Source: Saccharibacillus deserti | GTDB lineage: Bacteria; Bacillota; Bacilli; Paenibacillales; Paenibacillaceae | Direction of reading: 5' to 3' | Assembly: GCF_013618475.1 (NCBI RefSeq) | Contig: NZ_JABJVN010000001.1 | Span: 248,001 to 312,000, forward strand | Length of the DNA stretch: 64,000 bases | Shown here: positions 37,464 through 44,994 of the stretch, in pieces | Numbering within the stretch: the first letter of the stretch is position 1 | How the letters are laid out: each line of letters starts with the position of its first letter | Program-made: the position numbers and the translations under genes | Notes under the pieces: model-generated | Databases searched by the model: none | The model's input: the letters and a program-made list of their open reading frames with translations, nothing else | Told to the model about the DNA's origin: nothing

Positions 37464-38414
37464 ATGAACAAACAAACGGCAGGTATCCACCATATTACGG
37501 CGATTGTCGGCCATCCGCAGGAAAACGTAGACTTTTACGCAGGGGTATTGGGACTTCGCCTGGTGAAGCAAACGGTCAACTTCGACGATCCGGAAACGTA
37601 TCACTTCTACTTCGGAAACGAAGGCGGCAAGCCGGGCACGATCATGACGTTTTTCCCTTGGGCCAATGCTTATCCAGGCAAAGTGGGAGCGGGGCAGGTC
37701 GGCATCACTTCGTTTGTCGTTCCGGTCGGCTCGATCGGCTTTTGGCTGGAACGCTTGGAGCGATTCAACGTCGCCGTCACGGAGCTGAGCCGTTTCGGTG
37801 AACGCTACCTCGAATTCGACGACCCGCACGGCCTGCATCTGGAGCTGGTCGAACGCGAAGAAGGCGAAACCAACGAATGGACATTCGGCGAAGTCACGCC
37901 GGCGACGGCGATCAAAGGTTTCGGAGGAGCGACGCTGCTGTCGTCCCAGCCGGAACGGACAGCGGAACTGCTGGAAAAAGTGATGGGTCTTGCCTATGTG
38001 GGCACCGACGGAGATTTGGCGCGCTACCGCTCGCCGGCGGATATCGGCAACCAGATCGATTTGAAAATGACGCCGGTTGCGCGGGGAACCATGGGAGTCG
38101 GCACGGTGCACCATATCGCGTGGAGAGCCCAGGACGATGCCGATCAGCTGGAATGGCAGGACCATGTTGCAGACAGCGGATACGGGGTAACGCCGGTACA
38201 GGACCGGAATTACTTCAATGCCGTTTACTTCCGTGAACACGGCGAGATTCTGTTCGAGATCGCAACCGATCCTCCGGGCTTTGCACACGACGAAACGCCG
38301 GAGACGATGGGAACGCATCTGATGCTGCCCGCCCAATACGAAGCGCATCGTGCGCAGCTGGAGCAGACGCTGATTCCGTTTGAAGTGCGAAGCGTAGAAG
38401 GTACGAAAAAGTAA
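37464..38414 (+). CDS. mhqO: Ring-cleaving dioxygenase, VOC/glyoxalase superfamily (MhqO-like)
   Basis: 316 residues, two vicinal-oxygen-chelate halves. Metal-site motifs: GIHHITAIVGHPQENVDFY, LEFDDPHGLHLELVE, VHHIAWRAQDD and LFEIATDPPGF. Relatives in Bacillus (MhqA, MhqE, MhqO) are induced by hydroquinones and catechol and repressed by MhqR. The MhqR-like operator at its promoter supports this role. ATG 37464 behind GGAGGGG. Confidence 0.88.
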   Translation: MNKQTAGIHHITAIVGHPQENVDFYAGVLGLRLVKQTVNFDDPETYHFYFGNEGGKPGTIMTFFPWANAYPGKVGAGQVGITSFVVPVGSIGFWLERLERFNVAVTELSRFGERYLEFDDPHGLHLELVEREEGETNEWTFGEVTPATAIKGFGGATLLSSQPERTAELLEKVMGLAYVGTDGDLARYRSPADIGNQIDLKMTPVARGTMGVGTVHHIAWRAQDDADQLEWQDHVADSGYGVTPVQDRNYFNAVYFREHGEILFEIATDPPGFAHDETPETMGTHLMLPAQYEAHRAQLEQTLIPFEVRSVEGTKK

Positions 38415-38417
38415 AAA

Positions 38418-38467
38418 ACGCCTCAAGCTCCCCGTATCCGTTTGGATAAACGGGGGGCTTGAGGCGT
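38418..38467. terminator. Terminator after mhqO, possibly bidirectional
   Basis: ACGCCTCAAGC (38418-38428) pairs with GCTTGAGGCGT (38457-38467) around an inner CCCCGT/ACGGGG stem. A run on the left suits the convergent small gene. Confidence 0.8.
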
Positions 38468-38500
38468 GCTCAACGCGGGCAGTTCCGCTTACCCGAGCCG

Positions 38501-38650
38501 TCAATCGAACAGTTTGAAGATCAGCCGCAGCAGGCCAAAGATCAAACGCGGCACATAGACCAATACTTCGATTAGAACTTCGAGAATATCCCAGATTCCT
38601 CCGGAATCCCGTTCGCGTCTGCCGCGGCTTCTTCGTCTCCATCTGGCCAC
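38501..38650 (-). CDS. Small basic, hydrophobic membrane-associated protein (49 residues)
   Basis: GTG start at 38650 with a near-perfect AAAGGAGGAA site seven bases upstream (38656-38665 on the plus strand); stop TGA at 38501. The N-terminus is strongly basic (ARWRRRSRGRRERD). The rest is amphipathic to hydrophobic (GIWDILEVLIEVLVYVPRL, then IFGLLRLIFKLFD), like a monotopic or single-span membrane peptide. I do not recognise the family. Convergent with mhqO and sharing its terminator. Too short for standard length cut-offs, but the ribosome-binding site argues it is real. Confidence 0.7.
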   Translation of the reverse strand: MARWRRRSRGRRERDSGGIWDILEVLIEVLVYVPRLIFGLLRLIFKLFD

Positions 38651-38838
38651 TTCGGTTCCTCCTTTGTCTGTTGAATGCAGGACAAACTGATATCCGATAC
38701 GCAGCAGGAGAGCGGGGGTTTCGCAATCTAAACGGAAGCTGAATATTTGTTCTGGCTAAGTAAGAGAGGAAACATAACATGTAACTTATTTTTTTACCCG
38801 TTTTTTGTCGAACGAAACACTTTTGCAGGGGAGAGAGT

Positions 38839-38867
38839 TTGCTTTTTGTAACATGGAATGGTAAAAT
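38839..38867 (+). promoter_or_regulatory. Probable promoter of the 75-residue protein gene
   Basis: TTGCTT (38839-38844), 17 bases, TAAAAT (38862-38867) in an AT-rich stretch, 90 bases before the start codon. The remainder of the gap 38651-38957 holds nothing else that I can name. Confidence 0.45.
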
Positions 38868-38957
38868 TAAGGTATTGCACAAGGGGTACATCTTGATAGC
38901 CGCGCTTTTCCATCAGTTCGGACTGTCCGTTTGTGGGTCCTTATGAAGGAGACTCAT

Positions 38958-39185
38958 ATGGAATTAGAAGAACAGAACGTAATGAAGGCTCAGGATGATC
39001 TTCACCGTATCTTTACGAATGGCTACTTTGTTGTGATTCGCGTTCGCAGTTCGGAAGAACTGTTTGTGGGACAGATCATGGAATTGGACCTTGATGGCGG
39101 GACGTTGACGATCGGAAGATGGGGCGAACTCAAAGGACTCGAAATCGAAGACATTTTGAGCATGGAAGTTCCGGGCCACGAATAA
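38958..39185 (+). CDS. Small conserved-looking protein of unknown function (75 residues)
   Basis: ATG 38958 behind GAAGGAG. Acidic, soluble, with a beta-strand pattern (GYFVVIRVRSSEELFVGQIM, LDGGTLTIGRWGELKGLEI) that suggests a small barrel or Sm-like/KOW-like fold. That is inference only. Own promoter and own terminator, so it is monocistronic. Confidence 0.7.
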   Translation: MELEEQNVMKAQDDLHRIFTNGYFVVIRVRSSEELFVGQIMELDLDGGTLTIGRWGELKGLEIEDILSMEVPGHE

Positions 39186-39228
39186 GCAGACTTAGAGCAT
39201 ACTGCCGATCCTATACAGATAGAACGGA

Positions 39229-39256
39229 AGCTTCATCTTCGGATGAGGTTTTTTTG
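39229..39256 (+). terminator. Terminator of the 75-residue protein gene
   Basis: CTTCATC, loop TTCG, GATGAGG, then seven T (39249-39255). Confidence 0.85.
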
Positions 39257-39307
39257 TTTGCATACCAAAAAGACCCCGCGGGAGCGGGGCCTTCGTTCAA
39301 CGGGGTC

Positions 39308-39934
39308 TTAGAATTTTGCAGCCAGTTCAGCCGCTTGTTTCACGCCTTCTTCGATGATCGAAGCCGCGCGGTCCGGGAATTGGTTGTGTCCTTCGAGAAC
39401 GACCACTTCCGGATTTTGGATGCCCCAGAAGCCGAGCGTGTTTTTCACGTAGTTGAGGGACATTTCCATGCCGCTCATCGGTTCTACGGAGTACACGCCG
39501 CCGCGTGCTTGCAGCAGAGCGACTTTCTTGTCGGTTACGAGACCTACCGGACCTTCAGCGGTATATTTGAACGTCTTGCCCGCTTGGTTGAGGTAGAACA
39601 GGTAAGTCAGCAGTTGAGCCGGAATCGTGAAGTTCCAGAGAGGGAAAGCGAACATGACTTTGTCGGCGCCCAGGAATTGATCCAGGTACGTGTTGGCCAG
39701 ACCGGCCAGACGCTGTTCTTCCGGAGTCGCTTCGATGCCTTGAGCCGCTTTGAACAGCCCGCCCATCATGTCGTTATCGTAGTAAGGAAGATCCGCTTCG
39801 AACAGGTTCAATTCGGTAACGAGGTCGTCCGGGTGAGCGGCTTTGTAGCTTTGTACGAAGCTTTCGTACAGCTTGACGGTTGCCGATTGATCGGCCGGGC
39901 GGTTGTTGGCTTTAATGAAAAGAACGTGGGACAT
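39308..39934 (-). CDS. azoR: FMN-dependent NADH-azoreductase
   Basis: 208 residues, flavodoxin-like fold. Reduces azo compounds and, physiologically, quinones by two-electron transfer. Motifs: VLFIKANNRPADQSATVK (FMN phosphate), MFAFPLWNFTIPAQLLTYL and ALLQARGGVYS. ATG with AGGAGG on the minus strand. In Bacillus, azoR1 and azoR2 belong to the YodB and MhqR quinone regulons, which fits the neighbouring MhqO-like dioxygenase. Hairpins at 39268-39310 end it. Confidence 0.95.
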   Translation of the reverse strand: MSHVLFIKANNRPADQSATVKLYESFVQSYKAAHPDDLVTELNLFEADLPYYDNDMMGGLFKAAQGIEATPEEQRLAGLANTYLDQFLGADKVMFAFPLWNFTIPAQLLTYLFYLNQAGKTFKYTAEGPVGLVTDKKVALLQARGGVYSVEPMSGMEMSLNYVKNTLGFWGIQNPEVVVLEGHNQFPDRAASIIEEGVKQAAELAAKF

Positions 39935-39981
39935 GGATGGTTTCCTCCTGAAATATCTTTTGTATTTTAACTTTCTTATTT

Positions 39982-40010
39982 ATAGTATATGAAATAAAAT
40001 AAAGAGTCAA
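39982..40010 (-). promoter_or_regulatory. Sigma-A promoter of azoR
   Basis: On the minus strand TTGACT (40010-40005), 17 bases, TACTAT (39987-39982). A loose dyad TTATTT...AAATAA (39976-39997) covers the -10; it does not match the MhqR or YodB consensus well. Confidence 0.65.
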
Positions 40011-40128
40011 CCCATTTTCGAAAAAAAGAGAGCAAGCAAATTTTAATCGAATTTTCAGGTTATTATCAGGTACGCTTAAGCTTGAATCGGTATATTAACG
40101 GTACAACCCCTCTGTAACATAGACTTTG

Positions 40129-40160
40129 GCCCCGGTGCTTCGGCATCGGGGCTCTTTTTT
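40129..40160 (+). terminator. Orphan terminator
   Basis: GCCCCGGTGC, loop TTCG, GCATCGGGGC, then a T run. No gene reads into it from the left on the plus strand, since azoR points away; the 120 bases before it show no good promoter. Confidence 0.75.
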
Positions 40161-40184
40161 GCCTGTTCGGACATTTTCGCAAGC

Positions 40185-40212
40185 AAAAAGCCCTCATGAA
40201 TGAGGGCTTTTA
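40185..40212 (-). terminator. Terminator of the 45-residue membrane protein gene
   Basis: On the minus strand AAGCCCTCA, loop TTCA, TGAGGGCTT, followed by T-rich sequence. Confidence 0.8.
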
Positions 40213-40227
40213 TGGTTTGCACAGGTT

Positions 40228-40365
40228 TTAGATAAAGTACGACAAGCCGACGATGACGGCAACCGATCCCAAGGCGAAGAACAGGATCGTGCGCAGTTCG
40301 CGGACCAGAATCAGAGCTTCATGTTGATGATGCTCTTCCGTACGGTGCATGGTTCCGTTGGACAT
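40228..40365 (-). CDS. Small single-span membrane protein (45 residues)
   Basis: ATG at 40365 with AAGGAGGAAA on the minus strand (40371-40380). His-rich N-terminus (MHRTEEHHQHE), then one helix (TILFFALGSVAVIVGLSYFI). It lies last in a minus-strand series after the NucA gene and a 123-residue protein, with a terminator directly after. Function unknown. Confidence 0.7.
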   Translation of the reverse strand: MSNGTMHRTEEHHQHEALILVRELRTILFFALGSVAVIVGLSYFI

Positions 40366-40384
40366 GTGGGTTTCCTCCTTCCGG

Positions 40385-40756
40385 TTACAATCCGAATAGT
40401 ATCCGAACCCGGAAAAAAGACACGAAAGAACACCGGAACTTGAGCGGCCTCAGCATCCGATGTTTGTACAGAATCGGAATGGGGGAGTCCGTATAGGGAT
40501 TGCGAAGCACGATGATCGGACACGCGGCCAAAAGCCCCGGAAAAAGAGGCAGGCCTGGCGTGTCGGGAACCGGAATCAGGTAGGGGGAAGAAGGCGCTGC
40601 ATAATGATGCTGTTGATGGTAGGACAGATGGCGAAGTTCCGCTCCGGCCGATTCGCCGGCCGCACCGGGCAGACGGATTTCGGGAAGCAGCATGAACAGC
40701 ACGCAAAGAAAAAGGACGGCGAATTTTCGGTAAAATGATTTCTTTGCCTGGTTCAT
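40385..40756 (-). CDS. Hypothetical exported or membrane protein (123 residues)
   Basis: ATG 40756 with GGGAGGG upstream. N-terminal signal-like helix (KFAVLFLCVLFMLLPEI) followed by a His- and Pro-rich region (HLSYHQQHHYAAPSSPYLIP) and a hydrophobic middle (GLPLFPGLLAACPIIVL). The basic C-terminus looks unfolded. It follows the NucA-type gene by 25 bases and is likely cotranscribed. No recognisable family; the coding evidence is position, ribosome site and signal peptide. Confidence 0.5.
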   Translation of the reverse strand: MNQAKKSFYRKFAVLFLCVLFMLLPEIRLPGAAGESAGAELRHLSYHQQHHYAAPSSPYLIPVPDTPGLPLFPGLLAACPIIVLRNPYTDSPIPILYKHRMLRPLKFRCSFVSFFRVRILFGL

Positions 40757-40781
40757 TGCGGCTTCCCTCCCGTCGTTTCTT

Positions 40782-41267
40782 CTATTGGAATACGAATTCA
40801 ACCCGCGTGCCGTCCGGATACTCCTCCAGCGCATTGCCCACCCAGGAACCTGCGCCGCGATTGTCGGCGGGAACGACATATTGAATGTCCGCTCCCGTGC
40901 CGCCTTCCTCGCACATGGCCATCGGCCATTCGTCGCGGTCAAAGCCTTTTTTGGTCGGAATTCCGCGCAGCGAGTCGTCGCGGTTCTCCTCCGCGCCGCC
41001 CCGGTCAATCGTGCAGACGGCGGATTCCCCTTTGGCGATGGCTTTCTGAATATGCGCAGCCGTCTTCGGGTAGCGTTCCACGGGGAATTCGACCGTAACG
41101 ACCTGGCCTGTCCGGGTATCGGAAGTCCCCAGGCCGGGATCCAGATCGAGCATGGGGGCGGCCCACTTGTACAGCTGCGGGGCAAACAGCGCCAGCAGCA
41201 CCGCAATGACGATCGTGATGAGCGACGGGGCTCGGCCCTGTTTTTTGCGAGGGGATTTTTTGCTCAC
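40782..41267 (-). CDS. nucA: NucA/NucB-type membrane-anchored deoxyribonuclease
   Basis: 161 residues, GTG 41267 behind an AGGAGG site. One N-terminal membrane helix (SLITIVIAVLLALFAPQLY) then the nuclease domain: AVCTIDRGGAEENRDDSLRG, KKGFDRDEWPMAMCEEGG, VPADNRGAGSWVGNAL and YPDGTRVEF. These match Bacillus subtilis NucA, the competence DNA-entry nuclease that cuts DNA at the cell surface, and its secreted relative NucB. The NucA inhibitor gene (nin/comJ) is not next to it. Confidence 0.93.
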   Translation of the reverse strand: MSKKSPRKKQGRAPSLITIVIAVLLALFAPQLYKWAAPMLDLDPGLGTSDTRTGQVVTVEFPVERYPKTAAHIQKAIAKGESAVCTIDRGGAEENRDDSLRGIPTKKGFDRDEWPMAMCEEGGTGADIQYVVPADNRGAGSWVGNALEEYPDGTRVEFVFQ

Positions 41268-41350
41268 GCCAAGAAGCCTCCTTAACCGGTAGTCGGAGCT
41301 TCATTATACCGGAAAAAAGGCTTCTTCGCGCACACAAAATGCGGAGCGGT

Positions 41351-41533
41351 TTATTTATCGAGTTCTTCGGAGTCTTCCGGGTCGTCAATGATGCTGCGTT
41401 CGCCCGTCAAATTGTCTTCGGTAATCTTGTCGAACGAACCCGGATCGGTATCTTCATAGCGTTGATCGGCTTCGGGAATCCCGTCGGGACCCGGTCCTTC
41501 GTCGATACGTTCGGCCTCTTGGTCTCTGGTCAT
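41351..41533 (-). CDS. Small acidic protein (60 residues)
   Basis: Start placed at the ATG of MTRDQEAERIDEGPGPDG, about 9 bases after GAAAGG; an ATG three codons earlier is too close to that site. Very acidic and Pro/Gly-rich, probably disordered (DPGSFDKITEDNLTGERS, DDPEDSEELDK). No family recognised. Confidence 0.55.
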   Translation of the reverse strand: MTRDQEAERIDEGPGPDGIPEADQRYEDTDPGSFDKITEDNLTGERSIIDDPEDSEELDK

Positions 41534-41542
41534 TTTGTTCAT

Positions 41543-41878
41543 CCTTTCGTCTTCAATCGATTCTGTTTCCTCTTAAAAGCATACACGTTCCCGATTCGAA
41601 TGAATCACTTTGTAAAATCGGGCTGGATCCCGTTCACAAAGCAAGCATTTCCGGCATACGGCAGAGATTGAACGCGCTGCGCTTCGCAATGATCGCGCCC
41701 AATCATGAAAATGTGAAAAAAAGAACGAAAACGAATGAAAACAGCCTCAATCTGACATTGCTAATTATCGCCGAAATCCTTAAAGTAAAGCGGTAGCTTC
41801 GAAAGACGTGCGAGAGCATGCGTTTTCCGAAATTTGATATTCACCCACGACATTAAACAAAAAGGAAGTTAACCGACC
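41543..41878. other. Gap between the acidic protein gene and kimA
   Basis: 336 bases without a gene. A possible hairpin around GACGTGC-GAGA-GCATGCGT lies about 80 bases before kimA. I cannot find the conserved core of the ydaO-type c-di-AMP riboswitch that controls kimA in Bacillus subtilis. Confidence 0.4.
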
Positions 41879-43696
41879 ATGACAGGCAAAATCAAAAGAT
41901 TTCTGATCGGCAGACCCATGAAATCGAACGAACTGGAAGGCGAAAAGCTCGGCAAACTCAAAGCCCTGGCGATCCTCTCGTCGGATGCCTTGTCGTCCGT
42001 TGCGTACGGAACGGAACAAATTCTGCTGGTCCTTATGCTGGCAGGGGCTGCCGCATTGTGGTATTCGCTGCCGATCGCCCTGGCCGTACTGGCGCTGCTT
42101 GCGATTCTGATCGTATCTTACCGCCAGACGATCTTTGCCTATCCCACCGGAGGCGGCGCCTACATCGTCGCGAAAGACAATATCGGCAAATTCTCGAGTT
42201 TGATCGCCGGCGGCTCGCTGCTTGTCGATTACATCCTGACGGTGGCGGTCAGCTCCTCGGCGGGCACGGACGCCATTACCTCGGCTTTTCCGATTCTGCA
42301 TGAAGACCGCGTACTGATCGCGCTGGCCATGATCGTGTTCCTGACGCTGATGAACCTGCGCGGCGTGACGGAATCCGCATCGGTGCTTGCGATTCCGATC
42401 TATGCTTTTGTCGTCTCGATTTTCCTGCTGATCATTATCGGCACGATTAATTATTTGACGGGCGGGGCACCGGCTGCCGCACCGCAGATGGAAGCGACGA
42501 TCTCGAACGTCAGTTTGTTCCTGCTGCTCAAAGCGTTCAGTTCCGGCTGTTCGGCGTTGACCGGCGTCGAAGCCGTCTCGAACGCCATTCCGAATTTCCG
42601 GGACCCGGCTCCCAAAAATGCGGCGGCGACGCTTGTCATGATGGGATTGATCCTTGGCGCGATGTTCACCGGGATTACGCTGCTGGCCTACTGGTATGGA
42701 ATTCGTCCCGACGAGAAAGCAACGGTCATCTCCCAGATCGCGGAAGCGACGTTCGGGCGGGGCTGGATGTATTTCGTGATTCAGGGCGTAACGGCGCTGA
42801 TTCTGTTCCTGGCGGCCAATACGGCGTATTCGGCTTTTCCGCTGCTGGCCTTCATGCTGGCCAAAGACAAATACCTGCCGCATATGTTCATGGTACGCGG
42901 CGACCGCCTGGGCTTCTCGAACGGCATCATTTTCCTGAGCGTCATGTCGGCCGTTCTGGTTGTCGCGTTCAAAGGCAATACGGACAGTCTGATTCCTCTG
43001 TACGCGGTCGGCGTATTTATTCCGTTCACGCTGTCGCAGCTGGGGATGATGATCCGCTGGATCAAGCACAAACCGAAAGGCTGGCAGGGGAAGCTGGTCG
43101 TGAACACAATCGGTATGCTGACGACGCTGTCGATTACGCTGATTTTCGTATTCACGAAATTCTCGCAGGTCTGGATTATTTTCGTCTTCCTGCCGTTCGT
43201 TGTTTATCTGTTTGCCAAAATCTATCGCCATTATGAGAATACCGCAGACCAGCTGCGGATCGATTTGGCGGTGGACAAGCCGTGTGTCAAAGGCAACACG
43301 GTCATTATCCCCGTATCCGGAATCACGCAGGTGGTACGCAACACGGTCAGCTACGCCAAAACGCTGTCCGACAGCGTCGTAGCCGTCTATATCGGATTCG
43401 ACGACGAGTCGATCCGCAAGATGGAAGACAAGTGGGCCGAGTGGGATCCGGGGATCCGGCTGATCGTGCTCAAATCCCGCTACCGCAGTATCATGCGCCC
43501 GCTGCGCAAGTTTATCGAGACGGTAGAGTGGAAAAAAGGCGAACACGACAATATTACGGTACTGATTCCGCAGTTTATTACCAAACACTGGTGGGAAGCG
43601 GTACTGCATAATCAGACCAGTCTTATGATGCGGGCTTATCTGCTCAATTACAAAGATGTGATCGTAACGACGGTTCCTTTCCATCTGCATAAATGA
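41879..43696 (+). CDS. kimA: KimA-like potassium importer, APC superfamily
   Basis: 605 residues, near-identical length and clear sequence match to Bacillus subtilis KimA (YdaO), a high-affinity K+/H+ symporter inhibited by c-di-AMP. N-terminus IKRFLIGRPMKS, then about twelve helices from LKALAILSSDALSSVAYGTE onward, including YPTGGGAYIVAKDNIG and FSSGCSALTGVEAVSNAIP. A cytoplasmic C-terminal domain of about 150 residues begins near KIYRHYENTADQLRIDL. AAGGAAG before the ATG. Monocistronic with a terminator after it. Confidence 0.92.
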   Translation: MTGKIKRFLIGRPMKSNELEGEKLGKLKALAILSSDALSSVAYGTEQILLVLMLAGAAALWYSLPIALAVLALLAILIVSYRQTIFAYPTGGGAYIVAKDNIGKFSSLIAGGSLLVDYILTVAVSSSAGTDAITSAFPILHEDRVLIALAMIVFLTLMNLRGVTESASVLAIPIYAFVVSIFLLIIIGTINYLTGGAPAAAPQMEATISNVSLFLLLKAFSSGCSALTGVEAVSNAIPNFRDPAPKNAAATLVMMGLILGAMFTGITLLAYWYGIRPDEKATVISQIAEATFGRGWMYFVIQGVTALILFLAANTAYSAFPLLAFMLAKDKYLPHMFMVRGDRLGFSNGIIFLSVMSAVLVVAFKGNTDSLIPLYAVGVFIPFTLSQLGMMIRWIKHKPKGWQGKLVVNTIGMLTTLSITLIFVFTKFSQVWIIFVFLPFVVYLFAKIYRHYENTADQLRIDLAVDKPCVKGNTVIIPVSGITQVVRNTVSYAKTLSDSVVAVYIGFDDESIRKMEDKWAEWDPGIRLIVLKSRYRSIMRPLRKFIETVEWKKGEHDNITVLIPQFITKHWWEAVLHNQTSLMMRAYLLNYKDVIVTTVPFHLHK

Positions 43697-43760
43697 GCGG
43701 AGGAACCACCCCGGAACAGCCGGCGCAAAAGCCGGACAAAGGATTCGAAGATTCATCGCG

Positions 43761-43796
43761 AAGGGCTGCCGATATCATTCGGCGGTCCTTTTTTAT
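43761..43796 (+). terminator. Terminator after kimA
   Basis: AAGGGCTGCCGA (43761-43772) pairs with TCGGCGGTCCTT (43779-43790) and runs into TTTTTT. Confidence 0.85.
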
Positions 43797-43819
43797 AGAC
43801 AAAATAGGGACTCGCCGGC

Positions 43820-43860
43820 TTGAAAAAGAACGTGCGTTCGTATATAATAAACATATCGAA
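43820..43860 (+). promoter_or_regulatory. Sigma-A promoter with overlapping dyads
   Basis: TTGAAA (43820-43825), 17 bases, TATAAT (43843-43848). An imperfect inverted repeat TTCGTATAT...CATATCGAA (43837-43860) straddles the -10. It is followed by CGAAC-AAAC-GTTCG (43857-43870), possible operator sites. Confidence 0.7.
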
Positions 43861-43887
43861 CAAACGTTCGGAATGGAGGGAACGAGA

Positions 43888-44130
43888 ATGCCGGCCAAGT
43901 ATATCGGAGAAGTAGTGGAGATCGTCTATATGGACAAAGACGGCAATCTGTCGCAGCGGAGAATCGAAGTGCACGGGATTCGCGGCGAGCTGGTATATTC
44001 GACCTGTCTGGCAAGCGGCGAACGGCGAACGTTCCGCAAAGACCGGATTCTGGCTTGCCGTCCGTCGCCGTTCCGGCGGCGGGAAATGCCCAAGAATACA
44101 CGAAGAGCCGTTTATGCGGCCAGACCCTAG
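43888..44130 (+). CDS. Small WYL-like protein (80 residues)
   Basis: ATG 43888 behind GGAGGG. The strand pattern VVEIVYMDKDGNLSQRRIEV, then RGELVYSTCLASGERRTFRK-DRILACRP, resembles the Sm-like WYL ligand domain reduced to a stand-alone unit. The RTFRKDRIL end is the most typical part. C-terminus basic. Probably a sensor or nucleic-acid-binding accessory; the assignment is by pattern only. Confidence 0.65.
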   Translation: MPAKYIGEVVEIVYMDKDGNLSQRRIEVHGIRGELVYSTCLASGERRTFRKDRILACRPSPFRRREMPKNTRRAVYAARP

Positions 44131-44208
44131 TGCTTGGGCTGCGGATTAGTCGGCAATCGAAATCGTCCGGTCGAACGGACGGTTCATACATAAGGAGCGA
44201 ATCGGAGA

Positions 44209-44595
44209 ATGAACAAGGAAACGAGAACGGACACGATAGCGATTCAGAAAGTGACCGTGATCCGTGCTTATAAGACGGCGTATCCGGAACCGATCGAACT
44301 TCAAAAAGGGGAATGTATCCTAACGGAAGAAGAAGACGAAGAAAACCCCGGCTGGATCCGCTGCCATCATCCGTACGGCCGGTCGGGCTGGGTGCCGGTT
44401 AATCGTCTGATCCGGGACGAGTCCGGGAAACGGGCAATCGGACTTGCCGCATACAGCGCGCACGAATTAACCGTCGAACCCGGGGAACGTCTGACCGTGC
44501 TGGAAGCGGAGAACGGTTGGCTGAGATGCCGCCGGATGAACGGCGAAGAAGGATGGCTGCCGAACCGGCACGTGGAATGGGATGCGCTGCATTAA
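44209..44595 (+). CDS. Tandem SH3-type protein (128 residues)
   Basis: ATG 44209 with AAGGAG upstream. Two SH3-like barrels: residues about 10-65 (AIQKVTVIRAYKTAYPEPIE, PGWIRCHHPYGRSGWVPVN) and about 75-125 (LTVEPGERLTVLEAENGWLR, GEEGWLPNRHVEW). No signal peptide, so it is intracellular and unlike the exported cell-wall SH3b proteins. Role unknown. Follows the WYL-like gene by 78 bases. Confidence 0.8.
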   Translation: MNKETRTDTIAIQKVTVIRAYKTAYPEPIELQKGECILTEEEDEENPGWIRCHHPYGRSGWVPVNRLIRDESGKRAIGLAAYSAHELTVEPGERLTVLEAENGWLRCRRMNGEEGWLPNRHVEWDALH

Positions 44596-44598
44596 GAG

Positions 44599-44627
44599 GA
44601 AGTTTCCTTGGGGAAGCTTCTTTTTTT
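44599..44627 (+). terminator. Terminator after the SH3 gene
   Basis: GAAGTTTCC, loop TTGG, GGAAGCTTC, then seven T. Confidence 0.88.
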
Positions 44628-44633
44628 GACCTC

Positions 44634-44800
44634 AAAAAAAGGCCGTCCATATGGACGGCCTCTCTACCCGCGGCGCTATTTGCTTGCTTGGCTTCCGTAT
44701 CCCGCGCCACCGGGCAATCTCTCGTTAAAGAGCTGCACCGGCTCGGGTAAGGGATACGCTCAGCATGCCATTATAGATGTGAACGCACCTCCTTTCTGTT
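44634..44800 (-). ncRNA. Probable small RNA, minus strand
   Basis: A minus-strand transcription unit without a reading frame. The promoter is TTGGCA (44835-44830), 17 bases, TAATAT (44812-44807). The terminator is the perfect palindrome at 44641-44660 (GGCCGTCCAT with ATGGACGGCC) followed by seven U. Inside, GGGATACG pairs with CGTATCCC (44758-44751 with 44703-44696), enclosing a 47-nt domain with a CTCT/AGAG hairpin. The 5' end carries a perfect Shine-Dalgarno-like AGAAAGGAGGTG but no usable start codon. C-rich CCC stretches recall target-pairing sRNAs. Family not recognised. Confidence 0.55.
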
Positions 44801-44967
44801 GAGGTTATATTAGCACAGTGTAAACGCGCTGCCAACCTTTTTTTGTATAAATAATTCCAAATCTTTGTTCGATGCATTAATAAACAAAAAGGTGAAAAAT
44901 TCACAAAAGAAAATGACGGGGCAGAACGCTTCTAAAGAAGACAAACGGGAAATTCTGAGCCGTTCTC

Positions 44968-44994
44968 TAAATTCCCGGGGATTTTTGTCGATAA
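44968..44994 (+). promoter_or_regulatory. Sigma-D (motility) promoter
   Basis: TAAA (44968-44971), exactly 15 bases, GTCGATAA (44987-44994); consensus TAAA-N15-GCCGATAA, one mismatch. It lies 90 bases before the chemoreceptor start. The rest of the gap 44815-45083 is AT-rich and featureless. Confidence 0.75.

Noticed and set aside
41760-41860. c-di-AMP (ydaO) riboswitch before kimA
   Set aside because: GCCGAAATCCTT near 41771 looked like a fragment of the motif, but the G-rich core and closing helices could not be found.
44734-44800. Leader peptide or small protein behind AGAAAGGAGGTG on the minus strand
   Set aside because: Frames after the site stop within four codons and the only ATG is 16 bases away; better explained as part of a non-coding RNA.
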